Source: Anarhynchus alexandrinus (lineage: Eukaryota; Chordata; Aves; Charadriiformes; Charadriidae). Taken from it: a DNA stretch of 64,000 bases. The DNA lies in assembly GCA_008711295.1 (NCBI GenBank), contig VUYV01000404.1, positions 338,660 through 402,659 on the forward strand. The letters run 5' to 3'. The notes beneath the pieces were generated by a model, which did not search any database, was not told the origin of the DNA, and saw nothing but the letters and a program-made list of their open reading frames with translations. Made by a program: the position numbers and the translations under genes. Each line of letters starts with the position of its first letter. Position 1 is the stretch's first letter. This document shows positions 11,471-23,745 of this stretch, one piece after another.

Positions 11471-13300
11471 AAGTAATCGATTGTGGAAGCCAGCGCTGAC
11501 AGACGGGGGATTTTGGGGAGGCAAGATTCAAAAAGGGCACAAAATACATGGGTTTGCTTAGATGCTAATAGTTTCCTTCTCTGTTGGGTAGTAAGCAAGG
11601 ATTTTTTTTCTACTCTTCCGCTAGCATGCTGTGCATTGGTTACTGTGATATGTCCTGTTGGTTTCATGGGGTTTACGCCTTGGTCTTTTGTTTCCACATG
11701 CTTGCCTGTGTTATTTTGCATTCATCTTTAGCAATCTGTTTTACTCTTCACTTCCTGAATTCTTCTTTTGGTTGAAGTAACTGAAGAATTCATTAGTTAA
11801 ATCAATCGCTTCTTGTCCTTCCTCTTCACTGCACTATAAGATTGTGTGAAAATATGACTCTGCTTTAAAAGTAATGTGTAAGGTGACATTCTTCAGGAAT
11901 AGGTGATGCCTACACAGAAGTAGATGAGATGGATACAAATTTAACAGAGGGAGATATATAACTAATAAAATACAGAGTTAGTTAGCTTTTCCTAATCAGC
12001 CAAATGTCTCCTTTACATAGCATGCAGAGCCATTGGAATTATTGGAGTTTATCACTTAAATATTTTAACATTATTACTATAACTTCATCTAGGAGAGCAT
12101 TAATGCCTTTTTTGTCTCTCACCTGTTTTTATAAAGTCTGTTTTATAATGCTACAACTAGTTCCTTAACTCTGTTTTGCAAACAGTGCCAATACTAGTCA
12201 ATTATACTAGCTAGCATTTGACAAGACCTAGAAACACCTTACAGATTGCCAACTGAGTCACTAACGTGAGCAGGAATTTACAGATATGAACAATGCTGGC
12301 ATTTCCATTTATAAGTGTTTCTGACTGTTTTTGTTTTGATTACTTAAACACACATGCACATAAGTGGGAATCATCAGCTCATTGTGGCTTGAGAGTTGAT
12401 TCAGTCTGGCAACTGATGCATCTACAGCAGATCAGCTGTTCCTTCATTAAAAGCTGTCACTACAGCCTGTAAGAATTATCATCATTGACATTGCAGAATT
12501 TAGTAGTGCTGGACAAGGGTGGGTCCCCTTATGCTGAAAGCATTAAATAGCCTTAGTGTTTACATAATAAATGATATCTGGCAAGACACAGTATCTTGGT
12601 CGTTTGTAATAAATAATCTTTTCTATTAATTTTGGAGAAGAGGTGAACATTTGCTCTACAAAAACAAATGATCTAAGAAATAATACACAAGGGAAATAAA
12701 AAATCTTAAGCTCGCGCTGTCATACATGCAAACAGTGAGCAACGAAGGAATGTCTGTATTACATGCCTCAGGCTGCGAAATAGTGCCACATTTTATCTGA
12801 GAAGAAAGGCTTTGAGGGTCCATCTGACCTCCCATTCTTCTTCTGTGATTTGGTTAGAAGAGAGAACTCATCAAACCTCCTTGTCCTGAGATCCACAGTG
12901 AAACTCTCATAGCGCTACAGCATCTGCTTGTAGCCAACATTTTTATTTTTTACTATATCTTTAATCTCAAGACCTTTTGTAGCCTTCTTTTTCTATTGGA
13001 TTCTCCTCTCATGTGCCTGATTCAGAGGTGCAGTTGCTGTTGTGCACAGAAATTCCTTACCATTTCAGGAGAACACACCATTGCACAAAGCAGCTCTCTG
13101 TCAAACTCCAGCTCCTGGTTCGTGAAGCTTTCCCCATGCTGAGAAGAACATGAGGAACCTTTATATTACTGAAGGTTGAATATGTATTTCAAATTCACAG
13201 AGCTTAGCTTTATAGAGTGTAATGCTCCCACAGGTGTTGACTGAGAGTAAAATGGGCTAGGTATAATTTCTAGTGTTTCTTACTCATACACTCAAAGAAT
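11471..13300. other. No recognisable feature (AT-rich)
   Basis: AT-rich unique-looking sequence. Open frames at 11455-11775 overlap on both strands with no family resemblance. No repeat was recognised. Confidence 0.45.
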
Positions 13301-14260
13301 ATGCAGGGGAAACTAGTCACTAGCTGGGCCCTGCTCTGCTTTTGGGAGGCAGAGCAGAAGCGGTGCTCCAGGCTGTTGTTTGTAGCGGCTACGTTGTCTG
13401 TTACTCTTCTTTCTGCTCTGTCAGAAGCTATCGCTACCACAAGGCAGAGGAAAAGGGTGAGCCAAGGAAGGGTGGAAATTGTCCATCACCTTAGCAGGTG
13501 TGTGGGCATTTTAGAAACCTCTTCTGTCCTATTGGTGACGACGGTCTCTTAAAACCATGGGGGCCAAAATTGTTTCTTCCTGTCACGTGCCCATGCCCAC
13601 GCAGGCATGCACACATGTACACCTACGTCTAAAATGCCAGAAAGGAAGACACAGGGAAACACGTTCACTTCTGTGGGGGATGGCATTCTCCTATTATTTC
13701 AATGGCAAGATAGGGACCTGGAAATCCTTCACCCTGCACCTGTGTATGAAAGGGGAAGGAGGGAGGTGGTTCTAAAAATACCCCTCAGTTAGGCAGGTTG
13801 AAAATTTCTGAACCCCGCCTCAAAGGTCCTGGAAAGTACATCTTCTCTTCCACTTTTGGAGCCAAGGCTGCCCAGTCACATCTACTGGCAGACAGTACCA
13901 GTAGCCAGGAGGAAAAGCAGGAAGCAATGAGCAGGGCTCAAAGAGGGGGACAGAGCACCCCACAACAACTGGGGAGTGTCCATCACTCTAGACAACAGGT
14001 CAATGTCCTCCACATCTCAGAGACCTGGGCCACCCATGTCTCATGGGGGCTCTGGCTGTAACTGGAAGAAGGTAAATGAGAAAGTGGTGGGCAGCAGAGG
14101 GGCTGGGATGAAAATATGGGCCCTACGTGCTCTGGATGTAGTCAAACGGTGGGGAGTGTGCAGCCTGTACAAGAGCTGCTGTCACCTCTGCTGTAGGGCC
14201 TTTTCCCTCTCTTGTCCACCTGTTTTTGAATGCAGTGGCAGGACTTGCTTCTGATTGCAT
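13301..14260 (+). other. GC-richer patch with exon-like start, unrecognised
   Basis: GC content rises relative to the flanks and several open frames overlap. An ATG at 13301 opens 52 codons that run into a good donor, AAAAGG|GTGAGC (GT at 13457-13458). Residues about 24-45 are hydrophobic (RLLFVAATLSVTLLSALSEA) and are followed by a basic RQRKR just before the donor. That layout resembles the end of a signal peptide with a basic cleavage site, but the hydrophobic stretch starts late and the 5' context of the ATG is weak. Further open frames at 13557-14254 carry no recognisable domain. I cannot assign it to a gene; chance is quite possible. Confidence 0.15.
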
Positions 14261-16570
14261 TAGAACAGACATTTTTGTGTTTTAAGATACAGTCAGGTAT
14301 CATTTTGGACACCATTTGGCAGCTCCTGGAAAACAAATAAGGGTTTTCAATCCAGACACAAAATGAAGCTAGTATTATTTTCAAAGGGAAAAATGCTGAA
14401 AGGTTTTTCATTTTATGTTTGAAAACCATCTTATCAGAATGTGCCAGTGGTTAATTTTCCTAACATTTTATGTGTGTAACACAAAAGGACAATAAAAAAT
14501 TGGGAAAGGTAAAAACAATCATAGATTGTTAGATAGACCATATGGTGAGGGCAGACCTTGAAGAACAATAAAGTCATCATCTTCTGGCCTTTAATGTTCA
14601 TTTGTTTTCCTGTTTGTTTGTAATATGCCCTGTGGCAGCATTATAAATCTTCTTCCTGTGTAATAACTCTTACTACTTCTTTTCTTGCAATTACAAAAGG
14701 TGGTTTATGTTTATCAGCCATTCCAGGCAACACCGATCCTATCTAATGTATATCTGGAGCAGTAAAAAGATTGAGTGTATCAGTGCCTCATATAGTGTGA
14801 TACATAAAATCAAACATTAATAAAGGCTTTTGACAATCTCCATCTGCTTGATCTTCACACTTCTCCCTCTGCTTTTTTAAGAGATAAAGTCTTGAAATAT
14901 TTCAGCATTTCCTCAAACTCATCTAGTCTGCCAATTTTTGTGTAGATCAGAAGATCTCAATTTATGAGTTTTTTAGTCCTATGGCCAGAGCAGAGAACAG
15001 TGTTTTTGCTGTGGTCATGGGTGTTATTTTTGTGTCTCTGGAAAACATACAGAAAATATCTTGGAGCACTTCTTAATCTGAGGATGAGTTGCTGCAAAGA
15101 GTTGACTGTAGGGTCATGGAAAGCCGTGGAAAGTGTGATTACATATACTGAGATGTAGGAGGAAAAAAGATTGAGAAGCTCTTGAATAGAATATCCAGCT
15201 ATAAGTCTTCACTTGAGCTGAAAATAGAATTACCATTTCACTGTTACAAGCATAAAGTATCAGTGCAGTTTTTCTTGATGCAGTTTGTTGAATGTCCATC
15301 TCAGCAGCTAAAGCACAGGAACTGCAGAACTTGATCATAAGAATTCTCTCTTCACAAGCGTAACCTTCTCTAACATTAATTAATTAGATTAAAAAAAATT
15401 AAAGTATATAAATTTATATTTATGTCTCTATATTTACACCCCTGACTTAGCAACCACATTTCATAATTATGCTGTCCCCTAGTTCAAAACTAAAATCAGG
15501 ATTTCCCAGGTTTCAAACCCCCAGAAAATAGGAAGTCTGACTCCATAGGCTGAAAATGATCAGGTTTTCCTCAGTTCTAGTTCTTGTTTGTCTTCCACAT
15601 ATTACTTGTTTCTTTCTTCTAAGCACAAGCATTAGGCTACAGTTTCATGCTATCAGTGAGTTTAATGTAGAGCAAATAGATTTAAGTTTCATACAAAAGA
15701 TATTAAAACTATGTATTTTGATTTGTGGCCTTGCAATTGAACACATCTCAAGAATTTTCATACAAAACAGTGAAATCCTTGAAAAAATTCAACCCTTGCC
15801 TTGTATTGGTTCTCTTTCATATAAGTAGTTATTTTCTTCCATTTGCTAAAAATAGGATTAATCTTATTTTTGGAAAGATGAAAAAATGATAACCCAAACT
15901 TGTTCACTTCATGTTAAGAGTAACAATTTAGTGATATTATGAACTGCCTTAGCCTAGGTCAAACTTTTATTCTTCATGAAGATATAATCTCATGTCCCAC
16001 AGGAAAAAAAATCACTTAAGTGATTGTACTTTACTATGGTTTTATAGGTGATGCCATGTCACAAAGGAAGTTTTCTTACCAATTTTAGTTTTTTATAGAT
16101 CCTTATTCTGACATATGTTAGGAAGGGAGAATGTATTTTAAGAAGAAATAGTGAAAGTCTTAGAAAGTCAGTCTATTGGTAGAATAAATGTATTATGAAT
16201 ACCTTGCATTTAATCAAACTGTGTCCTGAATTTTCACGATGTAACATATCACTTCTTAACAGCATCAAAGCCAAGTAGTACCAAAACAAGCATCTGCCTG
16301 CTAGTTATGAATGAAGATCAAGCAGACAAACTTATTTTTGTTAATTTCCTTAAGGAAGAACTGCTTCCCTAAAACTGTAGCCTATGGTTGCATCAACAAA
16401 ATGACAAAACACTTACCAGCAGACTATGGGTTGATGTCGGTGCAGAAAGCACGTTTTGCTAAAACAGAAGCTATGGGTATTCCTGTAATTCCAAAAAGGA
16501 GCCCTGCTAAAGACTCTAGAGATCAAAGAAAAATGATAGACATCTAACAGAATGTTTCTCAAAGCCCACC
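14261..16570. other. No recognisable feature (AT-rich)
   Basis: AT-rich sequence with no recognised repeat, RNA gene or exon. The 90-codon open frame at 15556-15828 has no family resemblance. Confidence 0.45.
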
Positions 16571-16652
16571 AATGTTTTCAACACTCATTCATAACCCAGT
16601 GTTGAAACTGGTTCATAAACCACCCCATGAATGTTTTCAACACTGGTTGAAA
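16571..16652. repeat. Imperfect inverted repeat plus direct repeat
   Basis: The left arm 16596-16616 (CCAGTGTTGAAACTGGTTCA...) is nearly complementary to the right arm 16627-16645, which ends TTTTCAACACTGG. Only about 10 bases lie between them. The motif ATGTTTTCAACACT also occurs directly at 16572-16585 and 16631-16644. The element is therefore partly palindromic and partly duplicated. Function unknown; it sits just upstream of a CR1 3' end. Confidence 0.6.
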
Positions 16653-16669
16653 CATAAAATAGGACCAGG

Positions 16670-17010
16670 TAACCTATTCGCATTTTCTAGACTGGAAAAG
16701 TGTCATTGCATTTCTGCTGCAATGATATGCCCTGGAAAATTCCTGAGGAACTTCCTTGCTGAAGTAGCTCCAAGGTAATCTTTTTTCTGAATCAATCCGG
16801 AAGGAAATGTCCAAAGAGTTCACACAGCATGGTGAATTGGTGTTCATATCACAGATGTCTGAAATAGCTTTAAGCAGGTTTTCAAGACCTGGTTGCACAA
16901 GGCCCAAAGCAGCCTGGTCTGTTTTGAACATTGACCCTCCTTTGAGAAGGAGGTTGGGAGTATGCAGTCTCCCAAAGTCCTTTTCTGACTGAATAAACCT
17001 ATCACTCTGT
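16670..17010 (+). mobile_element. Old CR1 LINE fragment, 3' end
   Basis: The plus strand carries the CR1 3'-end layout. Residues CTRPKAAWSV (about 16893-16922) correspond to the 'gcacaaggccctgggcaacctggtctg' part of the family. A 'gaccctcctttgagaaggag' segment (about 16932-16951) matches the 'gaccctgctttgagcaggaggttgg' signature almost base for base. The following text is a decayed version of the terminal 'gacctcctgaggtcccttccaac' tail. The upstream part is the degenerate end of ORF2. The open frames on both strands here (135 and 61 codons) are by-products of this repeat, not genes. Borders are approximate. Confidence 0.65.
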
Positions 17011-17626
17011 GACCTCAATCTGACTTTAAAAATGTTATTTAGAATCAAAAGCCTAAGCAAACATGTGATAAAGCATTCCATTACTTATGAATCAAAATTC
17101 ATTTTAGGAGCCTGCAGCATTATCTACTTTTGACATATCAGCATGGTTCAAAAGTGGCTCCTGGACCAGATGTGGCTTACGAGATGCTTCTGGCTGACTG
17201 CCGCTCACCTAGAGAGGAGTGAGTAACAATTGCTCAAAAAAATCAGTGCCACCTAAACATCCAAACACCTCTATATGTATTTGATCTCACCTTCCTCTGT
17301 ACAGCAGTCTGTCTTTCTTTTTTATATGATCTACTAAAATGTCTTTTTTTCTCAAGCCATGCTTCCGTATATTCTGCTAGGTCAAATTTCATTTCCATAT
17401 TCTTCTACTTTATGATCACTGAAATTCTTTTAATGACTGAAAAGAAATTGGGTAATTGCCATTCTATCTTAGAATATGCATTACACTAAATTTTCTTTAA
17501 ATTCTAGATCTGCATATCTTCTCCCATATCTGTTAGGACAAAAATTTTACAGTGAAGTGTTGGCTGAAAAAAAGGTGGAACCACGTGTTCTCATAATCCA
17601 GACAAAAAATATTGCTTAAACTCAGA
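17011..17626. other. No recognisable feature
   Basis: AT-rich, partly pyrimidine-rich sequence. It holds the second copy of the 19-mer shared with 7570-7588. No repeat family was recognised. Confidence 0.4.
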
Positions 17627-17659
17627 TTTTTTTTCTTTTCTTTTTTTTTTTTTTTCTTT
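17627..17659. repeat. T-rich homopolymeric tract
   Basis: Thirty-three bases of T interrupted by three C. Simple low-complexity sequence. Confidence 0.95.
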
Positions 17660-17700
17660 CCACAATTTTGATTATAATGTTAAAAAATGTAGATTTTGAA

Positions 17701-17720
17701 GGGGCGGGGGGAGGAGGGGG
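17701..17720 (+). other. G-rich tract, possible G-quadruplex
   Basis: Twenty bases contain runs of 4, 6, 2 and 5 guanines separated by single C or A, inside an otherwise AT-rich region and 41 bases after the T-rich tract. With one long run split, it meets the usual pattern for a two- to three-layer G-quadruplex. Formation is an inference. Confidence 0.5.
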
Positions 17721-17891
17721 AAAGTTAAAATTCAGCGGTATTTAATGAGGCAATGTGCTAAACCATCAGACAGTATTCTGCTGTTGAAGCTACCATCCTT
17801 ATTCCATACATACACTGGGGATGATCAAACTGTCATTTTTTCTTGCTAATTAACGTGTGCTAGCATCTGTATTAAGCCACAAGGGGTTCTC

Positions 17892-18461
17892 ATGGTAACA
17901 AGATCATTTCTCCAAAAGACAGTAAAACCTCATGCTCACTTTACTCTCCCCACTGCTTTTGTCCATCATCCACCTGGATATTCCTCACTAATGAAAAGAG
18001 GTAAAGAAAGACCTTCTTGCATTGTCTGGGCAGGCTTTTCAGGGAGACTAAATGCATGTGACAGCACACCAAAGGGTCACTGCTTCTATCATCTTGGACA
18101 CTTCTACCATCATGCTTTAGTAAAGGGCTTACAAGTGGACTTTACCTGCCCAATGCACTCATTATTGTTATTTATTTCCTTCTCATCTCTATGGATCTCA
18201 TATTCCATGACTCTTAAAAAAGACCTCGTACCCATATTCCTCGTTCCAGGCCTTTCCAACAGATGGCACAGGATAAGTCTGGATGGTTTCCTGAGCCTCC
18301 ATCAGACTAAGCAAAGAGCCTCTCCAATGCTTTCCTCTCATTTTCTTGTAATCCCCAATTCTAGTGTTTGTCAGAGGGTCTCATTTGTACTACAAGTCCC
18401 AAAAGTGCTCAGAATACGACTAATCCTGATTTATCTGAAATCTATTGGAAATTATTCATAA
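17892..18461 (+). other. Orphan 189-codon ORF, unrecognised
   Basis: This is the longest complete open frame in the window that does not cross N; it starts at a true ATG and ends at TAA. The product would be 189 residues, mildly basic, with a hydrophobic stretch near residues 90-105 (HSLLLFISFSSLWISYS). I recognise no domain, signal or family. No TATA-like promoter, poly(A) signal or flanking splice sites single it out. The region is pyrimidine-rich, which lowers stop-codon frequency, so an ORF this long could well arise by chance. The minus strand shows no repeat family that would explain it. I treat it as probably noncoding. Confidence 0.12.
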
Positions 18462-18480
18462 ACTGATAGGCGTAAACAGA

Positions 18481-18512
18481 TGTGTGTGTGTGTGTTTGTG
18501 CATGCATGCACC
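18481..18512. repeat. GT-rich microsatellite
   Basis: A short TG dinucleotide repeat followed by GCATGCATGCA. Low-complexity sequence. Confidence 0.9.
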
Positions 18513-20560
18513 TGTCTGTGTATTACAGGTATAAACAAAGGAGATTTCCCATTCTTATGGTAACAGCAGTGCTTCAAAGTTCTTGAAAATGGAGAAAACA
18601 GAAATATCAACAAATTTCCTTTTCATTTATGAATGCTACTTTTTGTGTAGAAACCTTACCTGCAACAAGAAAGCCCCTCTCCTGCAAATGTCCTCTTTCT
18701 TGTTTTTAAAACTAAAACAGAGACTAAGAACAAAACCACTAACTGTCACAGAAGAAGTTTTCTAGATGAATGGTTTCTGTCAGCTCCCTCTGTACTTTTT
18801 CCGGACTAAGATGGCCTTTGTAGCAACTTCTTGAAAACATAACCTGAATTGTGTTACAAACAGTGCATAAATCTGTACTGTGTTTAATCAGGTGATTGCT
18901 GTTTACCTTTTTTCTGAATCATGATGTTTTTGATGACCATTATAATAGTCATTTCAGCCAGATGGATAAAAGCCTGAGGATCCCTATCCATGAATGAATA
19001 TATTCCTATAGCACCATCATGCGAGTGCACCACTGAATCAAAGATCAGAATTCTTGTGGAAAATCAATATGTTGTTTCATTTGAACTGAAATATCACCGG
19101 AGCTTCCATTTATGTAAGCCTCAATGCTCTTTGGAGATTACTTTGCACAACCTGTTTTTCAGAATATAACGATAATTTAATTCAAATTGGCTAAGCATTG
19201 TTAGGAACCAAAATCTGGTTGAAGAATTTTATACATTGAGATAATACTGACAATAAACTTCAGGTATGAGAGTCATTGGTCATACTGCATAGAATGATTT
19301 TTCCTTCTTTTCAGTCTACTTAAATCATTTAACTCCATCATAACTTGCATCTATTGGGTACAGAAGAACAATAGGTTGAAAATAATAAGCTCAGTGCTAA
19401 TATAAAGAATTTAATAAAGATTTTAGTTCTTGCAGCTAAAGGATATCATACATTTTGAACATGAGAGGCTAAAGAAATGTGAAATAATTTCAGTTGAACA
19501 ACTTTCACAATGATTTAGAAACATTAAGAAATGAACAATTCAGGGCCAGTTAGTACCTGCATTTTACAGTAGTACATATTTTCAGGAATATTAAACCAAA
19601 TTGCCTCATAACATTAGTTTCAGAATACAAATGTACTAGCAACTAAATATATCATAGTGTCAGCTGGTAAGGAAATACTGCTTATTCAGCTTGTTGAAAG
19701 TTCAATAATCAGTATATATCAGTGCTATTTCACTGTAATGAATGACAGCTGAACAACTGGCCAACTGAACCCACTTCAACCATAAAACAAGCTTTCATAA
19801 AGTAGATATGTTTATTTAAATCCTTGTTAATACAGGATTTAAATAGTTGTGTCATCTAAGGAGTAGACAAGCCATATATGCATATAATAAAGAGAACTGT
19901 ATTAATATAAACTGATATGTGATATTATACTGGGTGATGTAAAAATTACCCGGTGATGCATCTGACTCAAAAGTATTAAACTTTACCTGCTAAAATATAA
20001 TTAAATTCTTAAGTTGAGTCATATGCCCTGGAATGAATTCTGTCTAAAATAAAACATAAGAAGAAATGGTTGAATGAGGTAAGAAATAAGACTGTGGCAA
20101 GACCGTGGGAAGTGCATGATAATGCAAAAGGAAGGTGAAATAACCTGAATCATGTATTCAGTAGGCAATGGGGAACATGTCTGAGGAGCAGAGATTTGTA
20201 AATAATTCATGGAGAAATTACCTAAGCGTTAACAAGATCATATGATTTCAGAATAATTTCACTTTGGGTTGCATTTGTGCTGCAATACCGCTACATATGA
20301 AAGGAAGAGGCATTTTTCATATGCCATGGTAACCTTTTACGCTGAAAAAATGGAAATCTCCTTTAACCCACAGAAATTATTGTTCAGACATGATCAGTAA
20401 GACCCTCACTGTTTTGCACTATCCATATAAAGGGAGGTATACATTGCAAAGTTCTCCATATGCCCCTTGCCCATTTATCAAATTAAAATGTATTTTAAGC
20501 TATCATAGGGCTACTTAAAGAGAATTTATATTTCAGTTACATTCTCCATCAGTAGTCATG
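18513..20560. other. No recognisable feature (AT-rich)
   Basis: AT-rich unique-looking DNA. The short open frames at 18583-18765 and 20019-20210 have no support. Confidence 0.45.
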
Positions 20561-20835
20561 GGGGAGGCATAGTGTGCTGTGGTTCACTTATAGCAAAAGA
20601 ATGTGGTTATTCTGAGCAGCATTCATCAGTCAGCAGCAGCTGTATTCTGGCAAGGAAAGCAAGGGCAAAATCTTTTCCAGGAATGGACAAATGCAGATTG
20701 GACAACAGCTGCTGCAGTGTGAACAGTCTCCTTTGTCTCCGTGGTTTGATGTCCTCTTATATCTCAGCCAAGCCTCTGCTAGCTCCTCAGACCTTCTGCC
20801 ACAGCCCATGAAGGGTGGTTTGTTCAGTGGCATGG
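20561..20835. other. Slightly GC-richer patch open on both strands
   Basis: Frames of 79 codons (plus, 20572-20811) and 67 codons (minus, 20630-20833) overlap. Base composition is closer to 50% GC than the flanks. I recognise no family and see no strong splice sites. It could be an unrecognised repeat or a conserved noncoding segment; the sequence alone does not decide. Confidence 0.2.
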
Positions 20836-23500
20836 TTTAACAGATCTGGAGTCACACTGGATTGCTCTGTTATCCTTGAGCTTCTGTACAACTGCCTTTA
20901 TTCCAAAATGATAAATAAGCCTCGTGAATTATCAACATTCATATGGCAATTCCATTGTAACGGCGTGTCAGATGGTAAATAGGTTCTGAGTAGAGATATT
21001 TGTACTTCCTTGCCATTTCACAGAAACTAGGAAATACAGGTTAAGAAATAATGATTTAAAAAGAATCAAACCTGATTACAAAACTAAAAACTATGGCCAA
21101 AAAGCATCAAAGACCTTCTTTATGTAAGAATCTACTAGTTAAAATCTAATATGTTGTCATAGGGACATATGTCCTAGGGGAAAAAAAGGCTATTTCTGTT
21201 TTTCAGTTTGAAAGATGGTAATTTTCCTTAATTTTTTTTTAAGAAAACAAACACATATGGGGAAAGTGAAATCAGGTAACACAGGAAAAATAGGATTTTT
21301 TTTTTCCCCACGATTTTTAGCATCCAAGGCTGGAGCTCTGTCACAGTAGTTTCTATCACCAAAGTCCTTCCACTGGGTCCTGGGAAGATAACAGAGAAGG
21401 AAGGCTTCACATTAATCAGGAAGGGGTTTTTGCTAACTTTTAATGAGCTAATCTAGTAACACCCTTAGAGAGGTGAGTTCACGGCTCACAAACAAAGGCC
21501 AAATTCTCTGGAGTGAAAAAAATACTTATCGGCCTTCCTAATGGTTGGATTCTGTGTCCACCCATTCCTTTCAAACTGCCTTTTTAAAGACCATTAAAAA
21601 GGCAGTGATTAAGGGCAGATGTTGAACAGCCTGTGCTTCCAACACACCAGTTTTGGTTCATTCTTTTCCACGCTGCTTTTTCTTACCAAAGGCGGCTTCA
21701 GTGCAGTCCTTTTATGATATCCACAGGCTGATATAATTTGTTCTTAGATTATTTTTGCTCTTTTTTCTCTCTCTTTTGTACTTTTTCCCCTCAGTATATG
21801 TTATTAACAGCTATCGGAACATTTTATAAACTTTCATTGACCTTGCAGCACTGGAGCTCACAACTGGGCTAGACCTCGTGAGCCTCAGTTATTACAGCCG
21901 TCAGAAATAGATCCGTTATTTTCTCAGTGTAAAGCTGATTCAATACTACAGTTAACAAAATTGAAAAAAAATGAAAGCACTTGCTGCTACATCGCTGGGC
22001 TTGACATTTCTAAATAATCTTTGAGTTTCTCTTGTCCTTTCCACTGTTGCTCAAAGGTCCAGGCTCTGGGAAGTTTAGTCAGGAAATTACTCCATTATGC
22101 AGGAGACAACATAGAGTGAGTAAGGGTCAAATCTGGACCAAAAGGAGCTTCTCATAAAAAGTGAAGATTGTTGGTAATCTTTGTGGTGTTGCATAAAATA
22201 AAACTTAATATTATATCTCATGAACCTAAGCTGCTGTATTTGCTGATGACTAAACCCTTGAGTTACAAATAAGACTTTAGCGAAACTCTTAAGTAATGCT
22301 TGACACTGGAAGTTTGCTAGGACTTAGCTAGATAATGGCCTCATCCCTTTCTGAAACAGAACTGATTCAGTAATGTACTCAGCACGTTGCCTCTGTAGGG
22401 AACCCTAGAGCACAAAAAAGTTGTTTAAAAATGCTTATTACAGATGGTGTGGGAATCAGTCCAGGTACAAAAGAGAGGGAACCCAGCTATTATTTCTTTT
22501 GTATTTGATCTTGAAGTCTAGAAAGGAAAAACTTGGAGAAAAGTCACTTTAAAAACTCAGCGGGAGCCTTGCCTGACTAAGGCCTGCACTGTGAGACCCG
22601 TAATTGCATAAATTGTTATTTAAATAAGACAACTAATGACAACTGACTGACAGGAGCTAAGCAGAAGTAAAAAGCTGCTGCTTTTTGGGACTCTGCCATA
22701 CATAGTCTTCATCCTGCTCAAGCGACAACTTCCCATATTTCCCTCTCTTCACTGTTGAATGCAGGCTCAAACCAATAGCTCACGATTCTTTGCTGGTCTG
22801 GTTTGGCTAAATCCTGAGATAAAGAAGAATAAGTCTTTTGTTCCCTGAGGAACAAGCTTTGCTGTTCTGGAGAAGTAAAGAGAGAGTCAGGTAGGAGACA
22901 GGGTGACAAGGACAAGGAGAAAGAAGACTCTTTCCAGCAGAGGAAGAAGAAAATGGAGGCAGACAGGGGCAAGAATCCCCCCCCAAAAAGGTGAATGATG
23001 TCAAGGAGACTGTAAGAGAAAACTGAAAGTGAAATACTTGGGAAATATAAGGGCCTGTTGCAAACATCACAAATCTGTGCAAGTTTTTGCTAGTGGGGAC
23101 TGCTGTTCAAGAACTGACAGTCCTGAAGCCAAAGCAGAATCAGAGAATGGAAAAAATGAATTACCTGCCAGACAGAATAAGGAAGGTGGATATAAGGTAA
23201 AAAAGAAAAAGCATTCAGATGGAAACAAAGAAAAATCTACTAATTGCTATTATCGAGGACAAATATTCCCACTGAAATGGCTCGAGCATGACTGAGCTAG
23301 ATGTTAAAAGGAGCAGAGGCCCCGAATTAATATATTAGTCAAATTAATTTTGGGAAAGGGTTGCAAAAAAATTAGTACCATTGCAACAACATAAAAATGC
23401 TGTATAGATTCCAAGAATTTAAATCTGTCGTTCTTCCTATTATAAATACTACAAGTATTTATATTTGTGTACCTACTAGATTTTTAATTTCCTAGATATG
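20836..23500. other. No recognisable feature; purine-rich toward the end
   Basis: No repeat or gene was recognised up to about 22.8 kb. From about 22840 to 23295 the plus strand becomes purine-rich, with an 89-codon open frame (23029-23295) rich in Lys and Glu. This lies upstream of the CR1-clade fragment at 23746 and might be its far-decayed 5' part, but no motif proves it. Confidence 0.3.
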
Positions 23501-23501
23501 G

Positions 23502-23557
23502 ATAGCAGAAAAATGTATAAGTAAGAATAGCAGAAAAAGGTATTAGTAAGAATAGCA
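23502..23557. repeat. 25-bp tandem repeat, about 2.2 copies
   Basis: Units at 23502-23526 and 23527-23551 (beginning ATAGCAGAAAAA) differ at about two positions, and a third unit starts at 23552 (ATAGCA). Confidence 0.85.
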
Positions 23558-23745
23558 CTGTCATTTCTGTTTGGGATAGCTGAGAGATTTTGCCATTAAG
23601 GAGTGATACAACGTCAAGAAATAAAGCTATTCCAGAAGGCTGATAAGTACTAAGTACACAATCCAACACCTCGAGCTCGTCCAGGTTAAATTAAAAGGAA
23701 GGATAAACAAACAGGCTGCTAAATAATGGTTTCTAGTTCAAAATA

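Noticed and set aside
16674..17081. A 135-codon minus-strand ORF.
   Set aside because: It is antisense to a CR1 3' end, and the plus strand explains the sequence.
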